Below, piece by piece: positions 27,378 through 36,400 of a stretch of 59,916 nt of DNA. The DNA is from Rubripirellula obstinata. GTDB lineage: Bacteria > Planctomycetota > Planctomycetia > Pirellulales > Pirellulaceae. The notes below the pieces were generated by a model that saw only the letters and a program-made list of their open reading frames with translations, ran no database searches and was not told where the DNA came from. The stretch is taken from assembly GCF_001642955.1 (NCBI RefSeq), contig NZ_LWSK01000025.1:1-59916 (forward strand), in the 5' to 3' direction. Numbering within the stretch: the stretch's first letter is position 1; each line of letters starts with the position of its first letter. The translations under genes and the position numbers were made by a program.

Positions 27378-28232
27378 ATGATCGCCCTGGACCCCAACGT
27401 AAAAAATCGACCCGAGTGGATCAACGTACGTGTGCGTCGCCAAGACGCTCCGGGACAAGAACCCTACTGGGAACTGCACAAGATTGCGTATGAGCCTGAA
27501 CTCAACGTGATCACGATTTTGCAACGCATCGCTGCGCAGGCGACCACTTCGGATGGCAAAAAAGTCAACCCAGTGACATGGGATTGCGGTTGCCTAGAAG
27601 AGGTTTGCGGATCATGCACGATGGTGATCAACGGGAAGGTTCGCCAAAGCTGTAGTGCCTTGGTCGATACGCTGATGAAGGAAGATCCTGACGAACTCGT
27701 GCTGGAACCGATGAGCAAGTTTCCGGTGATCCGCGACTTGATGGTCGATCGAAAGCGATTGTTCCGTGGTCTGCAAAAGGTCAAAGCTTGGGTGCCCGTT
27801 GACAGTTATTACAACATGGGTGCAGGCGAACGGATTTTGATGGACGACCAGGAACAGAATTACCCGCTCAGCCAATGCATGAGCTGCGGTTGCTGCCTGG
27901 AAGCTTGTCCGCAATACACCAAGGTCGAATTGGTTCGCGAAGAAGGCGAAAGCGACGAAGCGTTTGAAGAGCGACAAAATAAGGCTCACGACGAGGCCTT
28001 CGTCGGAGCCAACGCGATCTCGCAGGCAGTCTTGTTCAACAATCACCCGACCGGTAAATCACTCGCGGGCGAACGCTTGGACGCCTTGATGGGACCAGGT
28101 GGAATCGCGGCTTGCGGAAACGCACAAAACTGCGTCTCGGTCTGCCCCAAGGAAATCCCGCTCACCACGTCGATCGCCAAAGCCGGCCGATCAACCACGA
28201 TCCACGCGATCAAGAAGTGGTTCGAGAAGTAG
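27378..28232 (+). CDS. sdhB: Succinate dehydrogenase iron-sulfur subunit
   Basis: Carries electrons from FAD to the quinone site. 284 residues. The 2Fe-2S ligands lie in DCGCLEEVCGSC and the later QSC; the 4Fe-4S and 3Fe-4S clusters use CMSCGCCLEACPQ and CGNAQNCVSVCPKEIPL. The start ATG 27378 has AGGA seven bases upstream. It completes sdhCAB and is followed by a family A palindrome shared with the convergent kinase gene. The protein is slightly longer than usual because of an acidic insertion (EEGESDEAFEERQNKAHDEA) after the second cluster motif. Confidence 0.97.
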   Translation: MIALDPNVKNRPEWINVRVRRQDAPGQEPYWELHKIAYEPELNVITILQRIAAQATTSDGKKVNPVTWDCGCLEEVCGSCTMVINGKVRQSCSALVDTLMKEDPDELVLEPMSKFPVIRDLMVDRKRLFRGLQKVKAWVPVDSYYNMGAGERILMDDQEQNYPLSQCMSCGCCLEACPQYTKVELVREEGESDEAFEERQNKAHDEAFVGANAISQAVLFNNHPTGKSLAGERLDALMGPGGIAACGNAQNCVSVCPKEIPLTTSIAKAGRSTTIHAIKKWFEK

Positions 28233-28286
28233 GTTCAACGCATACATAGAACGGAACAAACTAAGTTCCAACGCGGCAGAACAAAT

Positions 28287-28362
28287 GTAGGCCGTAGCGA
28301 GCCATAGCGAGTTACGGCAGTTTGCACACCGCCGTAACTCGCTATGGCTCGCTACGGCCTAC
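28287..28362. repeat. Family A palindrome, copy 5
   Basis: Nearly identical to copy 1 (inner arms GCCATAGCGAG and CTCGCTATGGC), located between the convergent sdhB and kinase genes. Confidence 0.9.
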
Positions 28363-28399
28363 AAAAACGTTCGCCGATCCGCCGTACCGCATCTGAAGT

Positions 28400-31300
28400 T
28401 CATCCGTGCAGGCTCTTCGTGGCACGCAATTCGAGTGACTTCGCGCCCTGTTTTTTGGCGATCGCGATAGCCTTTCGGTACCACGCTTTCACTTCCGAAT
28501 CGGCAGCTCCGCGGCGAAAGGCTAACTCTCCCCGCAGTCTCGCGATTTCAGATTCGTAAAATCGCTCGCCCGTTTTGTCGGCGAACTGCTGAGCCTCAGT
28601 CAGAGCTTTTTCTGTATCATCTTGTTTGTCTGCGTTGATGCAGGCTTGGGCAAGCAGCGTGTAAAGATAATGGCAACCGGCCGCACTGCCCGCGGCACAC
28701 CAATTATCGATTCCATCTTGGATCGTTTTCATCGCCGTCAACGGATCGCCGCGTTGGTCCTGCACCCAGCCTCGGATCGCCAGCGTCCAGGCATTCCAGA
28801 ATGGAAAACCATATTCCTTACCAAGTCGGTCCGACAGATCACAGGTCTTTTCCGTGCGATCAACGTCGCCACGAAACTGGTGCAACCACTGTGAAAAACC
28901 GACGGGCAAGATGTAGGCGGTCGGATGTTTTAGCTGCAGTCCTTCAGCAAGCGAACGCTCGCTCTCGGCCAGCGCTCGATCGGTGTCGCCCATCAACCAC
29001 AGTGCAAGTGACCAATAGGAACGAGATGTCACCCAAGGGTCGACGACTGCCATCGTTGCCACCTCCGCTCGCAGTTCCGATGTCGGCTCAATCGCCAAGA
29101 CTTTTTCAAAATGCTCGCTAGCAGACTGCAATTCGCCCTTGTAAACCGACGTGGACCCCATCGCGCGATGCGCGAGCACGGTCTGGCTGGCGTCGGAAGT
29201 CTGGGAAGCAAGTTCCAGTAATTGATGCGACAGCTCCGTTGCTTCGCATAGGTTTGATTGCAGCATGTGATAACGAAGCAATCCGTAGAGCACCGGAAAG
29301 GCTTCGACGGTTGCCTTCATCTTGCGGCACAACTCGGCGGCACGCTCGTAGTTTTCGGTCACTTCAGGAGCGATGTAGCCATGAATCGACTGCAGGTGAA
29401 CGCCAAGCAAGCCGCGTATCTCGACTTCGCGTTGCCTGCGTGAATTGCTGTCTTCAATTTCGTTCAAACTTTGCAAGGCAGAAATCAAATGTCGTTTCGC
29501 TTCCTCGTTGGCGGCCCGGCGGGTCGCGTGCTCGGCCGCCCGTTGCCAGTAGTCCAGTGATTCGTTCCAGCACCGTGACTGCGTGAAGTGATACGCGACC
29601 AATTCGGGGCTTCGCGCACAGAGGTCGGGAAATTCCTTTTCAATCACCGTTGCGATTCGACGATGAATGTTTAAGCGATCCGTTTCAACCATCGTCTTGT
29701 ACGCGGTATCTCGGATTAGCGCGTGCTTGAACGTGTACAGAGATTTCTGGCCATGACCGTATTGGTAAACCAAGTCGGAATTGAGCAGTAAGCCGAGTTG
29801 TTTCTTCAGATCGGGTTCAGACAATTCTGTCACGGCAGCGGCGACGTCAAATCGAAAATCGCCGCCAATCGCTGAGCCCAACTGAACCACGGTGAGATCA
29901 CTTTCGACGCGATCGAGCCGCGATAGCAACAATTCTTGCAGCGTCGCGGGAACTTCGCCCGCGACCAATTCGCTGGACTCGATCACCGACGCGAACTCCT
30001 CGACAAATAATGGCACCCCATCGGTCCGGTCGGCGATCAGTCGTTCCATTTCGATCGGAACAGTTTCCAGCGCCGAACATTCAAGGATCATTTCGCCGAT
30101 GTGCGGTCCGGTCAGCCGTTCCAGTTCGATCGAAGTGACATTGCGATCTTCTTGCCAGCGAGATTGGAACTGCGATTGAAATTCAGGACGGTAGGTTGCG
30201 ACGACCAGAATCCGATCATCTAAACCCGTTTGGATCAACCGATCAATCAGTTCTAGGCTTGATGGGTCAATCCAGTGCAGGTCTTCGACGGCAAACAAAA
30301 CTTGTTGTCGTTTTGCACAACACGAAAACCATTTCAACAACAGTTTGAACGTCTTTTCTTTCTGTTGTTGAGGCGACAATTCCAGCGGTGGGTAACAACC
30401 AGCAAGCGGCAGCGACAGCAACGATGCCATCAGCGCGACTTCCTCGTCACCTTCGATGCCCAGGTCATCCAGATGCCGAACAAGTTTGCTGAGTCGTTTG
30501 ATCGGGGGCAGGTCGTCATCAAAACCAAGGGCGGTCTGCAGCGAATCGATGGCTGGCTGTAAACTACTGGCTTGACGTTGTGGATCGGCTTGCCAATCGA
30601 CGATCATCGGACTAGAAATTTTGACTGCGGCGGATTCTCGTTGCACATGCTGACGCAACTCGTGAAGCAGGCGAGATTTTCCGATTCCTGCTTCCCCGTG
30701 AATGACCACCGCTTGCCCCCGAGCACAGCCCGTAGTGGATCTTGTTAAAGATCCGTCCAGCGCAGGATCTTTAACAAGATCCACTACGGGGTCTTCGGCC
30801 CGCTCTGGGCAAGTCGCGACGCGGGACCAGCACTCAGCCAGTGTGGCAACCTCCGAGTCTCGCCCAACCAATCGCGTCAGCTTGCCACCGGCCCTAGCGA
30901 CCTCGAACCTTCCTCGGATCCGCTGCGACAACACGATGTACGGTTTGATAACCCGGCCATCTCGCAGTCGTACAGGCTTGGCGGCCTTGGTATCAAAATA
31001 GTCTCGCACTAATCGATTGGTGCCCTCGGTCAATACGATCGCTCCACCCTGTAAATCAGTAACCTGCGAATCGATAACCTGCGCATTGACCGCAAGCTGT
31101 CGGACCACCGTTCGCACGCGACCGGACAACGAAACCGTTTCGTCTTCGTCCATTCGCAACACCGCTTCGTCGGTATGAATCGCCACCGACGCACCAAGCC
31201 GGATATTTCTGGTTCGGTACAGCTTCGCGCTCAGGTCAGCGAGCTTCTGTTGAAACTCGATCGCCATTCCGACCGCTCTTTGGGTGGCATCTTCCACGGC

Positions 31301-32428
31301 GATGGGGAAACCAAAACAGGCCAACAAGCCTTGATCGGTCAACTGCACGACTTTGCCCGAGTGAAGCGAAACAACGCGGCGACAAAGGTCCTGGAAATCT
31401 TCTAAGACTTGACACTGCTGTTCGATGTCCAGCGAACTAGAGATCTTTTCGGAATCAAACACATCGCAGGTCATCTGGACAACCGTTACTCGCCGCCGAG
31501 CGGATCGACGTGATCTACGAATTGATGAATCAGCGCGGATTGGAACCGTTGCGGGCGGTTCGGCCGGTTCATCGGTGTCTTCCAGCTTTTGATTGGGATC
31601 CCGAAGTGCACGGCGCAGATTCGTTGCAAAGTCATCAGCCGTGGTGAAGCGATCAGGAAAATCCTTCGCCATCGCCTTCATGCAAATCGCCTCCAACAGC
31701 GGCGGTAGGTCACGCACCAATTGTCTCGGCGGTTGCGGATCATCTTCTCGGATCTGGTTCATCAGGACGCTTGAATCGTCCGATCGAAATGGCAACTGCC
31801 CGGTCAACATCTGGTAAAAGATGACGCCCAGCGCATACAGATCGGTGCGTCCGTCGATGCGATGTCCTTCGCCGATCACCTGTTCAGGAGCCATGTACGC
31901 AGGCGTGCCAGCGACGATGCCTTTTTGGCGAGTCTGGTTCGGATGCAGGACATCATTGATGGCCAGATCAAAGTCGATAATCACGGGCGAGCGACCGCCG
32001 ACCATGATGATGTTGTCCGGCTTCAAATCGCGATGGACCACACGATGAGCATGAGCGTGGGCGAGTGCGTCGGCCAATGCGATCGTGATCTGAATTGCTT
32101 CGCGAACTGTCGGCCGATGATGTTGCATCCATGATTTCAAGCTGGGGCCGTCCAGGAATTCCGAAACGATGTAGCAGTCGTCGCCGATTTGCCCGGCATC
32201 CAAAATGGACACAATTCCAGCATGCGAAAGTTGGCCAAGCGATAGGGCTTCATTCAAGATGTCGCGTTGCTGATTGCCATCGACTCGCGGCACTTTGATG
32301 GCGACCTGGCGTTGACCGACAGGATCAAACGCTTGAAAAACCGACCCAAACGCACCCTGACCCACACGACGGTGGACTTCAAATCGACCGATGGTTTTGG
32401 GGATTCCGGATGCTTGCGTTGCCGTCAT
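28400..32428 (-). CDS. Ser/Thr kinase - cyclase-like - ATPase - TPR fusion
   Basis: A multidomain regulator of about 1,342 residues. Residues 14-290 are a protein kinase: P-loop VGQGAFGSVF, catalytic HRDLKPDN (about 129-136), GTPAYMAPEQ. The metal-binding DFG is DFD (IIDFDLA). About 320-510 resembles a class III nucleotide cyclase domain (GKVVQLTDQGLLACFGFPIAVEDATQRAVGMAIEF), but key metal-site residues look lost, so it is probably a non-catalytic sensor. An AAA/STAND ATPase follows, with GEAGIGKSR near 580 and LFAVEDLHWID; the C-terminal half is TPR-like helices. A 62-base palindrome is read in frame just before the Walker A. The ATG at 32428 overlaps the sigma factor stop (ATGA), which decides the start over a TTG at 32452. 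Confidence 0.92.
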   Translation of the reverse strand: MTATQASGIPKTIGRFEVHRRVGQGAFGSVFQAFDPVGQRQVAIKVPRVDGNQQRDILNEALSLGQLSHAGIVSILDAGQIGDDCYIVSEFLDGPSLKSWMQHHRPTVREAIQITIALADALAHAHAHRVVHRDLKPDNIIMVGGRSPVIIDFDLAINDVLHPNQTRQKGIVAGTPAYMAPEQVIGEGHRIDGRTDLYALGVIFYQMLTGQLPFRSDDSSVLMNQIREDDPQPPRQLVRDLPPLLEAICMKAMAKDFPDRFTTADDFATNLRRALRDPNQKLEDTDEPAEPPATVPIRADSSIRRSRRSARRRVTVVQMTCDVFDSEKISSSLDIEQQCQVLEDFQDLCRRVVSLHSGKVVQLTDQGLLACFGFPIAVEDATQRAVGMAIEFQQKLADLSAKLYRTRNIRLGASVAIHTDEAVLRMDEDETVSLSGRVRTVVRQLAVNAQVIDSQVTDLQGGAIVLTEGTNRLVRDYFDTKAAKPVRLRDGRVIKPYIVLSQRIRGRFEVARAGGKLTRLVGRDSEVATLAECWSRVATCPERAEDPVVDLVKDPALDGSLTRSTTGCARGQAVVIHGEAGIGKSRLLHELRQHVQRESAAVKISSPMIVDWQADPQRQASSLQPAIDSLQTALGFDDDLPPIKRLSKLVRHLDDLGIEGDEEVALMASLLSLPLAGCYPPLELSPQQQKEKTFKLLLKWFSCCAKRQQVLFAVEDLHWIDPSSLELIDRLIQTGLDDRILVVATYRPEFQSQFQSRWQEDRNVTSIELERLTGPHIGEMILECSALETVPIEMERLIADRTDGVPLFVEEFASVIESSELVAGEVPATLQELLLSRLDRVESDLTVVQLGSAIGGDFRFDVAAAVTELSEPDLKKQLGLLLNSDLVYQYGHGQKSLYTFKHALIRDTAYKTMVETDRLNIHRRIATVIEKEFPDLCARSPELVAYHFTQSRCWNESLDYWQRAAEHATRRAANEEAKRHLISALQSLNEIEDSNSRRQREVEIRGLLGVHLQSIHGYIAPEVTENYERAAELCRKMKATVEAFPVLYGLLRYHMLQSNLCEATELSHQLLELASQTSDASQTVLAHRAMGSTSVYKGELQSASEHFEKVLAIEPTSELRAEVATMAVVDPWVTSRSYWSLALWLMGDTDRALAESERSLAEGLQLKHPTAYILPVGFSQWLHQFRGDVDRTEKTCDLSDRLGKEYGFPFWNAWTLAIRGWVQDQRGDPLTAMKTIQDGIDNWCAAGSAAGCHYLYTLLAQACINADKQDDTEKALTEAQQFADKTGERFYESEIARLRGELAFRRGAADSEVKAWYRKAIAIAKKQGAKSLELRATKSLHG
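30729..30790. repeat. Family F palindrome inside the kinase fusion gene
   Basis: Perfect 26-base arms (left arm begins CCCGTAGTGGATCTTGTTAA) around a ten-base loop GTCCAGCGCA. Read in frame on the minus strand as DPVVDLVKDPALDGSLTRST, directly before the ATPase Walker A. Confidence 0.95.
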
Positions 32429-33030
32429 GGATCGATGCCCTCGGCGGTCCAAATCTGCCGAATCAAACTCAGGCGTCGTTCAACGCTGCGTTTTGACAAT
32501 TCGATTCGTTCCGCGATTTCGTCCACGCCGTACCCTTCAATTCGCAGCATCGCAATGGTTTGCAAGATATCGTCGTCCAGCGAGTTCATGAGATGCTGGC
32601 AGTCCATCGAAAACTGTTCCAGCGGCCCGCCGGGATCAGCGACTTGATCGATACCAGACGTCGAAACATCACCGAAAACGGATTCGCCGCTGACTTTTCC
32701 ACCGCCACGTTTCTGATTCGTTTCCGCTCGGATGTAACCCCGCGCTTTTCTTGAAGAAATGCAGAACAAAAGCCGCCACAGTTCATCGTCACCGGCGATG
32801 TCGCCGAGTGAACCGCGCACCGCACCGGCGCAAAAACTCTTGAAAGCACTGAGCGCAACATCTTCTTCGTCCAAAACACGGCGGAGTTGACGGGGAAGTT
32901 TTTGACGGGAATAGGCTAACAAGCGTGGATAAACGTACTGCCAAAGTTCCGTCGTCGCGCGCTCGTCTCCTTCCTCTACTGCACGAATGCAGCGACTGAC
33001 TTGATTGTCGGAATTGGAACGACTTGTCAT
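32425..33030 (-). CDS. ECF-type RNA polymerase sigma factor
   Basis: A 201-residue sigma-70 family factor. The N-terminal region (CIRAVEEGDERATTELWQYVYPRLLAYSRQKL) is sigma region 2, and the C-terminal EIAERIELSKRSVERRLSLIRQIW is a region 4 helix-turn-helix. The middle (GDISTSGIDQVADPGGP-like) is an extended linker. It belongs to the planctomycete group in which an ECF factor precedes a Ser/Thr kinase gene; here the stop overlaps the kinase ATG, so translation is probably coupled and the kinase is the likely regulator. No anti-sigma gene is adjacent. Start ATG 33030; a possible ECF-like promoter lies immediately upstream. Confidence 0.92.
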   Translation of the reverse strand: MTSRSNSDNQVSRCIRAVEEGDERATTELWQYVYPRLLAYSRQKLPRQLRRVLDEEDVALSAFKSFCAGAVRGSLGDIAGDDELWRLLFCISSRKARGYIRAETNQKRGGGKVSGESVFGDVSTSGIDQVADPGGPLEQFSMDCQHLMNSLDDDILQTIAMLRIEGYGVDEIAERIELSKRSVERRLSLIRQIWTAEGIDP

Positions 33031-33037
33031 GCGGTGT

Positions 33038-33066
33038 AGAGACCCACGGGAACGAAAGAGGTTTCC
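33038..33066 (-). promoter_or_regulatory. Possible ECF-type promoter of the sigma factor gene
   Basis: On the minus strand GGAAAC (33066-33061) and GTCTCT (33043-33038) are 17 bases apart, close to the usual GGAAC/GTC pattern of ECF promoters. The -10-like box ends seven bases before the ATG, so the transcript would be leaderless. The match is short and could be chance. Confidence 0.3.
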
Positions 33067-33240
33067 GAGTATATCTCATCCGCATGATGAAACGTCGAAG
33101 GTCCATCATCAAAATCATCGTCAAAAATTAAGCCCGCCTCACACCGCTGTGGCCAAGCGGTTCGTTGGCCCGCCAATCATCTTCAAAAACGATGCAAGCT
33201 TTAGCCATCGCCTATCGATTGGCCCGAACCCATGAACAGG

Positions 33241-33267
33241 GGAACACGCTTCCCTGCGAAGTTAAGC
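33241..33267 (+). promoter_or_regulatory. Possible ECF-type promoter of the giant gene
   Basis: GGAAC at 33241-33245 and GTTAAGC at 33261-33267 have roughly ECF-like spacing on the plus strand. The leader would be about 160 bases. Evidence is a weak consensus match only. Confidence 0.22.
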
Positions 33268-33435
33268 GATTCGGTGTCAATAAACGCAGAAACTTCTGAA
33301 ATCCTTTCTGTTTTTCTTTAAGTTCGCGGTTGTCATTGGCGGGCGCGGGGCGGGATTTGTCACGTCATAGATAGCACGTGGTCTTTCAAAAACCCGCTAT
33401 GCGGCTCAGTTCCTTGTCTCCAAAACGTCACTCTT

Positions 33436-36400
33436 ATGTCAGTCCACAACAGCACGCGTCTACGACGGAACCGCATTTCAGACGCCGGACGCAGCTCTGA
33501 CGCCCGAAGTGTTTTTAACAATCGCGGTTGGACCAAACGCCGCATGCTGATGGAGCAGCTTGAAAGCCGACAACTGCTCAGCGCCAATCCGCTGACCCCG
33601 CGTCAACAAACGCAGCTCGACACGCAGCTTTCGTCGCTGACGTCGTTTGCCGATCATGTCGATGATCGTGCGGAGCTGAATCGGCCGCTGGCGTTTTTGG
33701 GAACTTCGTTCAATGAACACTTGGACATCTCTGATGTTGTGCAAAGTTCGTTGGTCGAACCGTTGACGACGTTCATCGTTCCGGGGCAGTCGCAGTCGTC
33801 CGACGATGTCGCGGGACTGCTACAAGGATCCCAGGCCGGTGACTTGGTTGTCAGTTTTGCTCCCGTGGAAATCGTTGATGACGGCGAGTTGACATTTGCG
33901 ACGACGTTGTACGCGACTCGCAGCGTTCAGTACGACGTCGATCTGGGTGTGAACGGTGACAACCTGGGACTGTCACTGAGCGACGTCGAGACTCGCACGG
34001 CCGAGTTTTCGCTGAAGTTTGAGCTTCAGTTCGGTGTCGAAGCGGGAACGGACGGCGAATTCTTTACCCGCATCGAGTCGCTGCAAACGTCCGTGACCGA
34101 CACGACTCAGTTGGTCGCTGGTTCGCCCATGCCAGAGTTGGAAACGTTGACAGAAGACGTCACGTTTAGCTTGCTGATCAATGATGACACCACGATCACC
34201 GCGACTGTCCCCGCCAACACGGCTGGCAACCTGACGCCGCTGCCCGAGCGAATCACGGCGGCCTTGGCGACTCCACTGGCCGACGCCGGATTCTCCGATG
34301 CAATCGTTGGTTCGGATGATTCTGGACGGCTTGCTCTGCGAGCGATCTCCGCCGACGTTCGCAGTTTTGCGCTCGTCGATGCAGGCGGATTGGCCGCGTT
34401 GGGGTTTGCCGACGGCCAATCGTCTTCATCAAACTTCAACCCGACCTTCGACTATGGCTTAATCGCACTCGATAGCGACGACGCCGGTATCGCCATCACC
34501 GGCGTGATGGATGTCTTTGCCGACGATGGTGGCGATTCGAGGCTAAGCGCCGACGAACTCAACGCCGCACCTGTCCTGACCACCCAGGCACGACGTGGCG
34601 GTTCGCTGGAATCCAGGCTTCAGCCGTCCAGCGGCACAATCGTCGCTGGCAACCCCACGGCGCGAGCCAGCATCGCGCGTCTGTTCAGTGCCGGGCCATT
34701 GGCCGTGACACCCGATGGTTTTGACGAATTGGACCGTCTGCATGATCGCGTTAGCCAAACGCTGCGAGACGGCTTCGCAGCGATCACGCAATTCGGCGAG
34801 CGATTGGAAACTGAAACAGGACTGGGCAACGTCTTGCCGGCGCTCGACATCAGCTTCGCGGGCGCGACCGACCTGGACGCTCTGCTGCGAAGCAAGCTGC
34901 AAACCACGGTCGAGGATCTGCTTGCCGTCAACGATCGCCCGAGCTGGGAAGATGTTCGTGCTGCCTTGCAAAATCAAGGGCTGACCGTTTCGGAAGTCGA
35001 CGAGACCGGCGACGCTGCCTCGTTTGACATTGGACTTCAGCAGACGGACACCACCCAAACGCGATTGACCAACGGCGACGCAGCCGAAGACGATGGCTTT
35101 GCGGCAACCGAAGACCAGCGTCCGGAACTGACCCTGCAAACCACCAGCAATTGGGCCTTTGAAGTGACCGTCGATCGCTCTGGCGAACAGTCGCCGCTGG
35201 AAGCCTTTGTGGTCGTGTTCGATCGTGCCGATCACGGGGCGGAAGTCACAACGGGCACGATTAGCTTTGACGCAAACGTGGGGCTGCTGGGTGTGACTGC
35301 GACCGGCACGCCGGCGATGGATGCGACGTTGTCGGCGACCATTGACAATGGTCAGTCGGTGACGGCGGCACAATTGATCAACCAACCGATCGCTACGCTC
35401 GTGGCGACCAGCGAGACGGGCCAACTCGATTTGGACCTGACGCTCGCGGCGACGCTGAGCGGCGTTCCCTTCACCGCGACAATGGGCTTGTCGCCGGGCG
35501 CGGTGTTTGGTGGACAGTCGGAACTGCAAGCGGTCGACTTCGGCCAAGTCGAGGACTTCGTCAACTTCACCGCCAACGAACTGTCGGGTGGCGTTTCGCA
35601 AATCGGGCGTTGGTTGGGCGACTTTGCCGAAGCGAAGCTGACCCGCGACATGCCGTTGGCTGCGGCGCGACAGGTGTCCGAATTGCTAGATCTGCGTGGC
35701 GTGTTTGAAAGTCAGATCGCATCGCTGCTAAGCAATGACGAAGGCCAACTGAACTTTGGAACGATTCAGGAACTTGATGCGCTGACGGATTTCATTTCAA
35801 ACCCGAACTATGACCAGGCCAGCAACGAACTGACGTTTACTGTTTCGTTCGATGGCGTGCCGGAGTTCGCTGATCTGGAAATCCTGAGCCCCGAGTTTGA
35901 CTTTGATTTTGAGATCGGCGATTTCAAAGCACTGACCGCCGACGGTTCCTTCACGCTGTCGCCGTCGGTATTCGGCGAATTCGTGCTGGGCATCGACTTG
36001 ACTCCGATCGGCGCGGGCAGCGAAGCGATTGACATCGATGGATCCACGCTGTTGTCGGAATTGAATGACGGGATGGGCGTCCAGGATATCAATGACAACA
36101 ATCCCGACATCGTGATCACGCAGCGAGACGGTACCAGCCACGTCATCACGTTTGATGGCGTGACGACCGTGGACGATGTGATTGCAGCGATCAATGTCGC
36201 CACTCCGGTCGCGCTGACCGCGGCGCTCTATGATCAAAACGGGGATCAAAACGGGATCGTCACCGGCATCCGGCTGACCGACAACAGCGTTGGCGACACG
36301 GTGTTTGCCGTCGATGGCGTTGACGGTTCGCTGGCCGGGTTCGGGCTGGGGATTTTGGGGGAAACCGATGATACCAACGTTGATGACGGCCGCGCGACGA

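Larger units (their letters stand above)
33031..33435. other. 405-base divergent regulatory region
   Basis: Lies between the sigma factor gene (minus) and the giant gene (plus), so it carries both promoters. It contains no palindromic repeat family and no supported gene. Two ECF-promoter-like pairs are visible and listed separately; neither is certain. Confidence 0.5.
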
